Under the pieces are notes generated by a model. That model saw nothing but the letters and a program-made list of their open reading frames with translations, had not been told where the DNA came from and searched no databases. From Candidatus Ruthenibacterium merdavium (GTDB lineage: Bacteria; Bacillota; Clostridia; Oscillospirales; Ruminococcaceae), in NCBI GenBank assembly GCA_019119935.1, contig DWWA01000006.1, positions 1 through 38,408 of the forward strand: DNA of 38,408 bases, given 5' to 3'. This document shows, in pieces, positions 1 to 7,046 of the stretch. A program made the translations under genes and the position numbers. Positions within the stretch are counted from its first letter, which is position 1, and the number at the start of each line of letters is the position of its first letter.

Positions 1-24
1 CTTTGCTTTTTCGACAAACTGCTG

Positions 25-46
25 CCTGCCGATTTTCTGCGGCAGG
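25..46 (-). terminator. Possible terminator hairpin after the flippase gene
   Basis: On the minus strand a 7-bp perfect stem (CCTGCCG/CGGCAGG, 8-base loop) lies just past the stop of the flippase gene. The run of T that should follow is poor (CAGCAGTTTGTCG), so this may be only a stabilising 3' hairpin. Confidence 0.35.
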
Positions 47-56
47 TGTTAAATGG

Positions 57-1478
57 TTATGACTTTGCACGTTTTTTTCTGCGGAATAAAAGTACAGTAA
101 CCGTATCGACAAAGCTTTTCAGGTTAAATAAGAGCGTTACATAAGTGGCAATCGTGAGCCAGAAGGCCCAGTTTTCCTTTTGCATTAAAAGAATGATGCT
201 TTGAATGCAAAGCAGGGCTACGTTGATGGCAAGGCTCACAGGCCGGTAGCTCATGCGAAGCAGCCGACGCGTGGAAAATGCGCGAATCAGGAATATGACA
301 AAGTAGCTGGCGGCGGTGGCAATAGCTGCGCCCTGAATGCCGTAGGAGGGGATGAGCGCTGCATTTAAAATTAAGTTTAACACAGCGCCTACTGCCATGG
401 TAAGCAGAGAAAGGCCGCTCTTCATTTCCAGCATATAAATGCTGTTTTGGAAATTGGAAAGCGAGGAGAAAATGGTGGCGAAGGTGAAAAGCGGCACAAA
501 CTCCCATGCCGAAAAGAACTCTTTGCCGACATACACGCGCATAATCGGCTGGCACAGCCAAATGATGCCCGCCGCTGCCATAAACATAATGCCTTGGTAA
601 ATGCCGAACACACGAGAGAAAAATGCTTCACGCCCGGCTTTGGAGCCGTCGGTAAACGCGCTGATCTGCCATGCCTCGGTGAACATGGTTGCCACGATGG
701 AAAGCAGGGTGGGAAGGCGGTAGCATGCGCTCATCAGACCGGTTGCCTCCGGCCCCAAAATATTGGTGATAAACAGTTTGTCGCTGGTATTGGTGATCGA
801 CCAGCAAATTGACGCGGAAACAAGCGGCAGCGAAAAACGCAGCATGCGAACCATCAATTCTTTATCAAAACTGCGAAAGCTCACAAAACGCCACATGCGC
901 AGCGCGAAAAATAAAAACATAGCGCTGATAAAATCGCCTGTGATGACCGCCAAAAGCATGCCCTCCGGACGAAGGCCAAGCCCGGAAATATAAAACACGG
1001 TGCACACAAGCGTAACGGCACTGTTTAAAATGCCGTCAATGGCATAAAGGCGCAAATTCCCCTGCGCGCGTGTGAGCTGACAGTTCAGCGTGTTAAAACA
1101 GCTCGTCAGCAAAAATACCAGCATCAGCGCGCCGTATGGGCCAACGGAAGTGGCAATAAAGTCAAACTGAGAGAGAAGGGGCCAGATGATCAGAAGAATC
1201 AGATAACCCGAACCCAGTGCGACCAAGCCGTTGGTATAAATTTTGTGGTGACTGCGGCGGGACTCCAGCCCGAAGCGCACAACGGCGTTTTGAATCCCGA
1301 GCAGTACCAGCGGAATAAAAAATTGTCCGGTTGTCTGCACGGTGTCCATTAAGCCAAATTCTCCGGTGGTGAGCTGGCGTGTGTAATAGGCCGTCATTAA
1401 AATGCCGAGAAGCTTTGAGGAAAACTGATTGATGGCGGTTAAAATGGTGTTGGACACCAAACGCTTATACTTATTCAT
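57..1478 (-). CDS. Polysaccharide/lipid-linked oligosaccharide flippase (Wzx/MATE-like, MOP superfamily)
   Basis: A 473-residue integral membrane protein with about 12-14 hydrophobic segments from the N terminus to the end, separated by short basic loops. The opening residues (NKYKRLVSNTILTAINQFSS, then a long hydrophobic stretch with AYYTRQLTTGEFG) match the start of the polysaccharide biosynthesis/export branch of the MOP flippases, which turn lipid-linked sugars across the cytoplasmic membrane. The start at 1478 is chosen because GAAAGGAAA lies just upstream; an in-frame extension to 1610 lacks a ribosome site, is not hydrophobic and crosses the likely promoter. No glycosyltransferase genes are visible beside it, so the substrate is unknown. 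A lipid II flippase (MurJ) or sporulation SpoVB-like role cannot be excluded from sequence alone. Confidence 0.8.
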   Translation of the reverse strand: MNKYKRLVSNTILTAINQFSSKLLGILMTAYYTRQLTTGEFGLMDTVQTTGQFFIPLVLLGIQNAVVRFGLESRRSHHKIYTNGLVALGSGYLILLIIWPLLSQFDFIATSVGPYGALMLVFLLTSCFNTLNCQLTRAQGNLRLYAIDGILNSAVTLVCTVFYISGLGLRPEGMLLAVITGDFISAMFLFFALRMWRFVSFRSFDKELMVRMLRFSLPLVSASICWSITNTSDKLFITNILGPEATGLMSACYRLPTLLSIVATMFTEAWQISAFTDGSKAGREAFFSRVFGIYQGIMFMAAAGIIWLCQPIMRVYVGKEFFSAWEFVPLFTFATIFSSLSNFQNSIYMLEMKSGLSLLTMAVGAVLNLILNAALIPSYGIQGAAIATAASYFVIFLIRAFSTRRLLRMSYRPVSLAINVALLCIQSIILLMQKENWAFWLTIATYVTLLFNLKSFVDTVTVLLFRRKKRAKS

Positions 1479-1577
1479 GCCGTTTCCTTTCGCGACGCCT
1501 GCCGGAGCGGCGGGACGTGTGAAGTGTTCTGCGGATGACTGCCGGGTGTTTGGGCAGTTCGCCGCCGTAATTACAAT

Positions 1578-1606
1578 AGTATATAACAAGGCGTTTCTCA
1601 ATGCAA
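1578..1606 (-). promoter_or_regulatory. Sigma-A-type promoter for the flippase gene
   Basis: On the minus strand TTGCAT (1601-1606) and TATACT (1578-1583) are separated by exactly 17 bases and lie about 100 bases before the flippase start. Confidence 0.6.
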
Positions 1607-1608
1607 GC

Positions 1609-1639
1609 AAAAAAAGCCGCTTTTCACCGTTTCAGCGGC
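1609..1639 (-). terminator. Rho-independent terminator of the YgjP-type gene
   Basis: On the minus strand GCCGCT (loop of 12 bases) AGCGGC is followed at once by seven T, just after the stop codon at 1647. This separates the metallopeptidase gene from the flippase gene. Confidence 0.8.
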
Positions 1640-1646
1640 AAGCCGG

Positions 1647-2222
1647 TCAGACGCTTTTCTCTTCAGACGGCGGAGAAAAGCGCAGCGCACGCCGAAGTTC
1701 GCGCCAGTTTGGAATATGTTGTTCCACCACCTGCCAAAAGGCTTTGCTGTGGTTTAAGTGAATAAAATGTGCATATTCATGCACGATTACATAGGTAATG
1801 ACTTCGGGCGGATAAAGCGCAAGGCGCAGATTTAAGGTGATGCGTCTGCGGACGGGCGCACACACGCCCCACCGTGTTTTCATGTCACGCACACAGAGCA
1901 TCGGCCGCTCTGGCAGCAGTGGCGCGAATTTTTGAAACACCGGCTCTTCCAGCGCCTGAAACACGGCCAGCGCCCGGCTTTTGTCAATCGGGCAGGGTTC
2001 TTGCCGCCGGGCGGCTTGTGCAAGCACATCGCGGCGCGCTTTTTCCACCCATGCGCGGCGTGCGTCCACCAGCGCGTCGATTTCTTTGAAAGGCACGCGG
2101 GCGGGGGCGCTCACGGCGAGCGTGCCGTCGCTTCGCACCCGGAAATTGATGTTTTTCACCCGCTTTCTTGTGAGCTCATAGCGGATTCCAAGCGGTGAAA
2201 TGCGCTCTTTTGAAACTTCCAA
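1647..2222 (-). CDS. YgjP-like zinc metallopeptidase domain protein (DUF45 / M48-related)
   Basis: A 191-residue soluble protein. The C-terminal half carries the zinc-metallopeptidase motif HEYAH within [19 protein letters not shown], followed by a second histidine (NHS) and a short tail, the typical arrangement of the YgjP/DUF45 family. The MKTRWGVC segment before it is also family-typical. Members are usually predicted cytosolic peptidases; their substrates are poorly known. The start is a TTG codon at 2222: AAAAAGGAGG lies eight bases upstream and there is no ATG nearby. It is a single-gene unit with its own promoter and terminator, transcribed away from nrdD. The family call is firm; a cellular role is not shown by context. 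Confidence 0.82.
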   Translation of the reverse strand: MEVSKERISPLGIRYELTRKRVKNINFRVRSDGTLAVSAPARVPFKEIDALVDARRAWVEKARRDVLAQAARRQEPCPIDKSRALAVFQALEEPVFQKFAPLLPERPMLCVRDMKTRWGVCAPVRRRITLNLRLALYPPEVITYVIVHEYAHFIHLNHSKAFWQVVEQHIPNWRELRRALRFSPPSEEKSV

Positions 2223-2249
2223 TCAATACGCCTCCTTTTTGTCAAGCAT

Positions 2250-2278
2250 ATTATACACGTTCTCGATGAAATCAGCAA
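2250..2278 (-). promoter_or_regulatory. Promoter of the YgjP-type gene
   Basis: On the minus strand a perfect TATAAT (2250-2255) lies 17 bases after TTGCTG (2273-2278), with the ribosome site GGAGG about 15 bases further on. The -35 match is only moderate. Confidence 0.5.
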
Positions 2279-2339
2279 TTCTGACAAAATTTCAAAAAAA
2301 TTTTCGCTGCGGTTTTTGAGCTTTACGCCCTTTTTCGAC

Positions 2340-2368
2340 TTGACGAACCCTAGATATAGTGATAAACT
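2340..2368 (+). promoter_or_regulatory. nrdD promoter with a candidate NrdR box
   Basis: TTGACG (2340-2345) and TAAACT (2363-2368) are 17 bases apart. The spacer holds ACCCTAGATATAGTGA (2347-2362); its complement contains CACTATATCTAGGG, close to the palindromic NrdR box (CACTATATATAGTG type) that represses ribonucleotide reductase genes. A second, poorer box-like stretch occurs at 2365-2380, but the usual two boxes about 31 bases apart are not seen. Repression by ATP/dATP-sensing NrdR is therefore inferred; no nrdR gene is in the window. Confidence 0.5.
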
Positions 2369-2455
2369 ATCTACTGTTTTCAAGATTTAGGGCGTTTTTG
2401 GAATGTCGAACCCTCCATGTGGGGTTGGCAGAGCCTGGAGGAGAGGATAGCGCAC

Positions 2456-4738
2456 ATGGTAAAAAGCATTGTAAAACGTGACGGACGCGTGGTTTTATAC
2501 GACGAAAATAAAATCACGGCCGCCATTTTAAAATCTCTCAAGGCCGCAGGGGAAGGCGACGCCGAACAGGCCGAGCAGGTGGCGCACGCCGTGGGAAAAC
2601 GGCTGGATGCTTTGCCGCAGGAAAACCCCCGCATTGAAGAAATTCAAGATATTGCCGAGCAGGAGCTGATGCACGCGGGGTTTGAAAATGCCGCAAAGCA
2701 ATATATCCTGTACCGCGCCGAGCGCACGCGCATCCGCGAAGCAAAAACCAGCCTCATGCACGCCATTGACGAAATTACCAATGTCGATGCCCGCCAAAGC
2801 GATATGAAGCGCGACAACGCCAACATCGACGGCAACACCGCCATGGGCAGCATGCTGCAAATCGGCACAGCCGGCGCAAAGGCTTACAATGCCGCTTACC
2901 TGCTCACTCCCGAGCAATCCAAGGCGTATGCTGAGGGCGACATTCATATACATGATTTTGATTTTTATGCATTGACCACTACTTGCTGTCAGATCGATTT
3001 GCTTCGACTGTTCAAGGGTGGTTTTTCTACGGGTCATGGGTATCTGCGCGAGCCGCAGAGCATCGGCAGCTATGCTGCGCTGGCCGCCATTGCCATTCAG
3101 TCGAACCAGAACGACCAGCACGGCGGCCAAGGCGTGCCGAACTTTGACTGCGCGATGGCGCAAGGTGTTGCAAAGTCGTTTGCGCGCTTGTACCGCCGCA
3201 AGCTGCGCGACGCGCTGGAGGATGTGCTCGACAGCGAAGACGAGACCGAGCTGGCCCGGCAGGCGACCGAGGCGGGCGAAGAAGCAACCGGCCATCCCGC
3301 GCGCTTAGAGATTGATGCCGAGCGCTTTGATGAGGCTGTTTGTGCAGCCCTTGTCGGCACAGGCCGCTTGGACGAGAAAGCGGCTGCTTCCATTGTGCGC
3401 CGCGCACGCCGCCGCGCCGCGGAAAGCACTGACCGCGACACCTTCCAGGCGATGGAAGGCTTTGTACATAATCTGAACACCATGCACTCGCGCGCAGGCG
3501 CGCAGACGCCTTTCTCTTCGATTAACTACGGCACGGATACTTCGCCTGAGGGCCGCATGGTGATCCGCAATATCCTTTTGGCGGAAGATGCCGGCCTGGG
3601 ACACGGCGAAACGCCGATTTTCCCCATTCATATTTTCAAGGTGAAAGAGGGCGTCAACTATAACCCCGGCGACCCCAACTATGACTTGTTCCAGCTGTCT
3701 TGCCGCGTCAGCGCAAAGCGTTTGTTCCCGAACTACGTCTTTTTGGACAGTCCCTTTAACTTGCAGTACTACCGCCCGGGCCACCCCGAAACGGAAGTGG
3801 CAACCATGGGCTGCCGCACCCGCGTGATGGGCAACTTCTATGACCCCGAGCGCGAAATTGCGTATTCGCGCGGCAATCTGTCGTTCACATCCATCAATCT
3901 TCCGCGCCTTGCCATTGAAAGCAAAGGCGACGAAGCGCTGTTTTACGAAAAGCTGGATGCCATGATGGAAATGGTGGCACAGCAGCTGCTCGATCGCTTT
4001 GAGATTCAAGCGTCGAAGCGCGTGTATAATTACCCGTTCTTGATGGGCCAGGGCGTGTGGCTGGATTCCGACCGCTTAGGCCCCAACGATGAGGTGCGCG
4101 AGGTGCTCAAGCACGGAAGCCTTTCCATCGGCTTTATCGGTTTGGCGGAAACCTTGACGGCGCTTTACGGCCATCACCACGGTGAAAGCGAGGAAATGCA
4201 GGAAAAAGGCTTGCAGATTATCGGCCACATGCGTGAGTTCTGCGACCGCCGCGGCAAAGAGATGGGCCTGAACTTCGGCCTTTTGGCAACGCCTGCCGAG
4301 GGCCTTTCCGGACGCTTTTTGCGCATGGATCAAAAACGCTACGGCATCATTCCGGGCGTGACCGACCGCGAGTATTACACCAACAGTTTCCATATTCCCG
4401 TTTGGTATGAAATTTCGGCGTATGACAAAATTAACAAGGAAGCGCCTTACCATGCTTTGACGAACGCAGGCCATATCAGCTATGTGGAGCTGGACGGCGA
4501 CACTGCGAACAATGTCGAGGCATTTGAGGCGGTTGTGCGCTGCATGCACGATGCGGGCATCGGCTACGGCTCGATTAACCATCCCGTAGACCGCGACCCC
4601 GTTTGCGGCTATGTGGGCGTGATTGGCGAGGTTTGCCCGCGCTGCGGACGGCGCGAGGGTGAAGAGCTCAGCCCCGAGCGCATTGCCGAGCTGAAAAAGC
4701 TTTATCCGGAAGTAACCGCATTCTGCGGCTGTGAATAA
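2456..4738 (+). CDS. nrdD: Anaerobic ribonucleoside-triphosphate reductase, large chain lacking the C-terminal glycyl-radical segment
   Basis: Class III ribonucleotide reductase, which makes deoxynucleotides without oxygen in the cytosol. The 760 residues start with an ATP-cone (about 2-95, beginning VKSIVKRDGR), followed by the NRDD catalytic barrel (ANIDGNTAMGSML, HIHDFDFYALTTTCCQIDL, GGQGVPNFD, FPIHIFKVKEGVN). Near the end are VCGYVG (716-721), CPRC (727-730) and a terminal CGC (757-759), the cysteine-rich zinc site. In the NrdD family as I know it, the radical glycine (R-[VI]-[CT]-G-Y-L followed by an FN/WN-GK-E-R-VKH tail) comes after this cysteine site. That tail is absent here and appears in the next reading frame. 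ATG 2456 is chosen over 2417 because GGAGGAGAGG precedes it. First gene of an operon with the small gene and nrdG. Confidence 0.93.
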   Translation: MVKSIVKRDGRVVLYDENKITAAILKSLKAAGEGDAEQAEQVAHAVGKRLDALPQENPRIEEIQDIAEQELMHAGFENAAKQYILYRAERTRIREAKTSLMHAIDEITNVDARQSDMKRDNANIDGNTAMGSMLQIGTAGAKAYNAAYLLTPEQSKAYAEGDIHIHDFDFYALTTTCCQIDLLRLFKGGFSTGHGYLREPQSIGSYAALAAIAIQSNQNDQHGGQGVPNFDCAMAQGVAKSFARLYRRKLRDALEDVLDSEDETELARQATEAGEEATGHPARLEIDAERFDEAVCAALVGTGRLDEKAAASIVRRARRRAAESTDRDTFQAMEGFVHNLNTMHSRAGAQTPFSSINYGTDTSPEGRMVIRNILLAEDAGLGHGETPIFPIHIFKVKEGVNYNPGDPNYDLFQLSCRVSAKRLFPNYVFLDSPFNLQYYRPGHPETEVATMGCRTRVMGNFYDPEREIAYSRGNLSFTSINLPRLAIESKGDEALFYEKLDAMMEMVAQQLLDRFEIQASKRVYNYPFLMGQGVWLDSDRLGPNDEVREVLKHGSLSIGFIGLAETLTALYGHHHGESEEMQEKGLQIIGHMREFCDRRGKEMGLNFGLLATPAEGLSGRFLRMDQKRYGIIPGVTDREYYTNSFHIPVWYEISAYDKINKEAPYHALTNAGHISYVELDGDTANNVEAFEAVVRCMHDAGIGYGSINHPVDRDPVCGYVGVIGEVCPRCGRREGEELSPERIAELKKLYPEVTAFCGCE

Positions 4739-4839
4739 AATGCGGCATTTGCCGCTATGGTGACGGGTGCTGCCTGCGCGCTTTGTAAAGAAGCGGGGAA
4801 CGCAGGGGGTATCCGTTCAGAAAATTGGGAGGTATTGTT

Positions 4840-4998
4840 ATGGCAGTCAAGACAAATGTATCGGCAAAAAACGGAAAGGATGTCGGCTTCGAGCGCATCC
4901 GCCGCATCACAGGTTATCTCGTGGGAACGATGGATAAATGGAACGACGCGAAAAAGGCGGAAGAGCGCGACCGCGTCAAACATGGTTTGAGCCGCTGA
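4840..4998 (+). CDS. Stand-alone glycyl-radical segment of class III ribonucleotide reductase (52 aa)
   Basis: A 52-residue gene between nrdD and nrdG. Residues 16-52 contain FERIRRITGYLVGTMDKWND followed by a KKAEERDRVKH segment, which lines up with the C-terminal end of ordinary NrdD (RRVCGYLG, then FN-GK, then R-VKH), so Gly25 corresponds to the radical glycine. It has a strong ribosome site of its own (GGGAGGTATTGTT before ATG), begins 101 bases after the nrdD stop and its TGA overlaps the nrdG ATG by one base (TGATG). Because the preceding nrdD lacks this segment, the likeliest reading is a two-gene split of NrdD in which this peptide docks into the large chain and is activated by NrdG. 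It could instead be a spare-part subunit, like GrcA (YfiD) for pyruvate formate-lyase. A sequencing frameshift is unlikely given the separate start signals. Confidence 0.85.
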   Translation: MAVKTNVSAKNGKDVGFERIRRITGYLVGTMDKWNDAKKAEERDRVKHGLSR

Positions 4999-5522
4999 TG
5001 GACAGCGTCTGTTTGGATTTGGCCGGGATCGTCAACGATTCAATCGTCGACGGCCCCGGCATTCGTGTCACTATTTTTGCGCAGGGGTGCCCGCATCATT
5101 GCGAAGGGTGCCATAACCCGGAAAGCCACCCGTTCGGCGTGGGAACCAAAGTTCCGGTTGAGGAGCTGGTGCGCGTCGTGCGGGGAAACCCTCTGGCCAA
5201 AGGCGTGACGTTTTCCGGCGGCGAGCCGTTTTGTCAGGCGGAAGGCTTTTTGTGCTTGGCAAAGCAGCTCAAGCCCCTTGGCTATGAGCTGGCGGCATAC
5301 ACCGGATACACATGGGAGCAGCTGATGGAAGGCAGCCCCGCGCAGCGCGCATTGCTGGAAACACTGGATGTTCTGGTGGACGGGCCGTTTATTTTGGCGC
5401 AGCGCAATTTGGATCTGCGCTTTCGCGGAAGTGAAAACCAACGGATTTTAGACGTGCCGAAAAGCCTTGCGGCGAATGCCCCCGTCTGGTATGACGGCGA
5501 GCGTTGGACGGGCGCGAGATAA
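4998..5522 (+). CDS. nrdG: Anaerobic ribonucleoside-triphosphate reductase activating protein (radical SAM)
   Basis: A 174-residue radical-SAM enzyme that uses a 4Fe-4S cluster and S-adenosylmethionine to place the glycyl radical on class III ribonucleotide reductase. The CX3CX2C cluster motif is visible as CPHHCEGCHNP, preceded by DGPGIRVTIFAQG and followed by the SAM-binding TFSGGEP, both typical of NrdG. The start at 4998 overlaps the stop of the small glycyl-radical gene by one base, implying translational coupling. This is informative here, because that peptide carries the glycine NrdG would act on. A longer in-frame start at 4938 would lie inside the small gene. Last gene of the nrd operon. 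Confidence 0.93.
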   Translation: MDSVCLDLAGIVNDSIVDGPGIRVTIFAQGCPHHCEGCHNPESHPFGVGTKVPVEELVRVVRGNPLAKGVTFSGGEPFCQAEGFLCLAKQLKPLGYELAAYTGYTWEQLMEGSPAQRALLETLDVLVDGPFILAQRNLDLRFRGSENQRILDVPKSLAANAPVWYDGERWTGAR

Positions 5523-5530
5523 AACATAAA

Positions 5531-5546
5531 GCCCGAGCACTCGGGC
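5531..5546 (+). other. Short GC hairpin after nrdG
   Basis: GCCCGAG-CA-CTCGGGC, a perfect 7-bp stem nine bases after the nrdG stop. No T run follows, so it is more likely an mRNA 3'-end barrier than a terminator; trmB may be read from the same transcript. Confidence 0.4.
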
Positions 5547-5583
5547 GGGCAGATTGCCAAAAGACGAAAAAGAGAGGTCACCT

Positions 5584-6333
5584 ATGAGAATGCGTTTTAA
5601 GCCGTATGCCGGGCCGGAGCTGGCCGCCTGTGCGTACCATATCAATGAGCCGATGGCGCAAAAAGGAAAATGGCGCGAAGTGTTCCAAAACCCCGATTTG
5701 CCGATTCACATGGAGCTTGGATGCGGCAAGGGCGGCTTTTTGTCGCAGCTGGCACTGCGCCATCCCGAGCGCAATTATATCGGCGTGGATATCACGGACA
5801 AGGTGCTCATTTTGGCAAAGAGGAACATCGAGCGCCGCTATGCGGCAGAAGGCAAAACGCCGGACAACGTGGTGATTTTGTCGCACGACATCGAGCGCAT
5901 TCGCTGCATGCTGGCCGCGCCCGACCGTGTGGAGCGCATTTACATCAATTTCTGCAACCCGTGGAACAAAAAGTCCGGCCACAAAAAGCATCGTTTGACG
6001 CACCCGCGCCAGCTGATACAGTACCGTGACTTTCTTTCGGAAAACGGCGAAATCTGCTTTAAGTGCGATGACGATGACCTCTTTGAGGACACGCTGCAAT
6101 ATCTGCCCGAAGCGGGGTTTGAAATCACTTGGATGACGCGCGATTTACACGCCGAGGAACCCGCATGGAACATTCGCACGGAGCATGAGGCCATGTTCAC
6201 GGAGATGGGCATTCCCACCAAGGCGCTGATGGCGCGCAAAGCGGCCATTGACCCCGAAACCGAGCGCCGTCTGCGTGCGGAAATTCAGCACACCGGCCCG
6301 TATGAGCACAAAGGCGCGCAGGCGCAGGAATAA
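5584..6333 (+). CDS. trmB: tRNA (guanine46-N7)-methyltransferase
   Basis: A 249-residue SAM-dependent methyltransferase that makes m7G46 in the tRNA variable loop. The SAM-binding glycine motif is HMELGCGKGGFLSQLA (about residues 45-60), followed by YIGVDI. The family signature is present as INFCNPWNKKSGHKKHRLTH, where TrmB proteins normally read (I/L)NFPDPWPK..H-KRRL; the PDPW is changed to NPW here, a mild departure. The C terminus (about 215-249) ends in a charged tail. ATG 5584 follows AGAGAGGTCACCT; the upstream in-frame extension is unlikely. It lies 61 bases after nrdG and may be partly cotranscribed. Confidence 0.9.
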   Translation: MRMRFKPYAGPELAACAYHINEPMAQKGKWREVFQNPDLPIHMELGCGKGGFLSQLALRHPERNYIGVDITDKVLILAKRNIERRYAAEGKTPDNVVILSHDIERIRCMLAAPDRVERIYINFCNPWNKKSGHKKHRLTHPRQLIQYRDFLSENGEICFKCDDDDLFEDTLQYLPEAGFEITWMTRDLHAEEPAWNIRTEHEAMFTEMGIPTKALMARKAAIDPETERRLRAEIQHTGPYEHKGAQAQE

Positions 6334-6338
6334 AAAGC

Positions 6339-6367
6339 TTGCATATTTCCTGCACTTGTGGTAATAT
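6339..6367 (+). promoter_or_regulatory. Promoter of the rimP-nusA-infB operon
   Basis: TTGCAT (6339-6344), a 17-base spacer and TAATAT (6362-6367; a perfect TATAAT also begins at 6365) stand directly after trmB and before the operon leader. Confidence 0.65.
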
Positions 6368-6393
6368 AATTAGCGTACGATATGTTTTTAGTG

Positions 6394-6421
6394 AAAGAGT
6401 GGGCCGCACGGTCCGCTCTTT
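6394..6421 (+). promoter_or_regulatory. Leader hairpin of the rimP operon
   Basis: AAAGAGTGG pairs with CCGCTCTTT (9 bp with one G-U) around a 10-base loop about 25 bases after the promoter. No long T run follows. Similar stems of the AAAGAGUGGG type are, from memory, common before rimP in Firmicutes; the function (attenuation or processing) is not shown here. Confidence 0.5.
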
Positions 6422-6497
6422 CCTGTTTGTTAAGGCAACGGTGCAAAAACGCGGGGGCGTCTGCGCCGGGGCAAAAGGCCGTTCGGCGGGAGGTTTT

Positions 6498-6980
6498 ATG
6501 GCAAAAGGAAAAAGCGGTACAACCGTTTCAGCGGTGGAGGCACTCGTTTCCCCTGCGCTTGCGCAGCTGGGACTGCGTCTGTGGGATGTTCGGTTTGAAA
6601 AAGAAGGCCCGGATTGGTTTTTGCGGGTGTTCATTGACCGGGACGAGCCGCTGGACATGCAGGCGTGCGAGGATGCCACACGCGCCATCAACCCCATTTT
6701 GGACGAGGCAGACCCCATTGACGAAAGCTACTATCTCGAAGTGGGAAGCCCCGGCCTTGGCTGCAAGCTGACGCGCGATGCCCACTTTGAAGCGAAAAAA
6801 GGCCAAAAGGTGCGCGCGCGCCTCATTCGTCCGGACGAAAACGGCGAGCGCGAAATTGCCGGGATTCTGCTGGGTAAAGAGGGCGGCGCTGTCACGCTGG
6901 AAACGGAAAACGGCCCGGTGAGTATCGAAACAAAAAATGCAAGCTACTTTAAGCTGTGCGACGACGAAGATCTGTTTTAA
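6498..6980 (+). CDS. rimP: Ribosome maturation factor RimP
   Basis: A 160-residue 30S assembly factor. The N-terminal domain shows LRLWDVRFEKEGPDWFLRVFIDR (the L-V-x(n)-LR-V-ID pattern of RimP), then DACEDATRAI-like helix and YYLEVGSPGL, the family signature (LEVSSPGL). The C-terminal SH3-like barrel follows to residue 160. The start at 6498 is chosen because GGGAGG precedes it by six bases and it opens just before the conserved domain; a 53-codon extension upstream would run through the leader hairpin. First gene of the translation/transcription operon. Confidence 0.93.
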   Translation: MAKGKSGTTVSAVEALVSPALAQLGLRLWDVRFEKEGPDWFLRVFIDRDEPLDMQACEDATRAINPILDEADPIDESYYLEVGSPGLGCKLTRDAHFEAKKGQKVRARLIRPDENGEREIAGILLGKEGGAVTLETENGPVSIETKNASYFKLCDDEDLF

Positions 6981-7046
6981 GGCAGCACGATGTGATATCT
7001 GCCGCAATAAGCAATAAATTAAGCAATAAAGGGATGGTTTAGAAAA

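Noticed and set aside
2340-2400. A riboswitch (purine or deoxyguanosine type) before nrdD
   Set aside because: CCCTAGAT can pair with ATTTAGGG and some words recall purine riboswitches, but the conserved core is absent and the left arm overlaps the promoter, so it would not be transcribed.
4840-4998. Frameshifted end of nrdD caused by a sequencing error
   Set aside because: The small frame has its own strong ribosome site and start, about 100 bases of non-coding sequence lie before it, and nrdD ends naturally at a cysteine-rich terminus.
5531-5546. Terminator after nrdG
   Set aside because: The stem is good but no T run follows; it was kept only as a hairpin.
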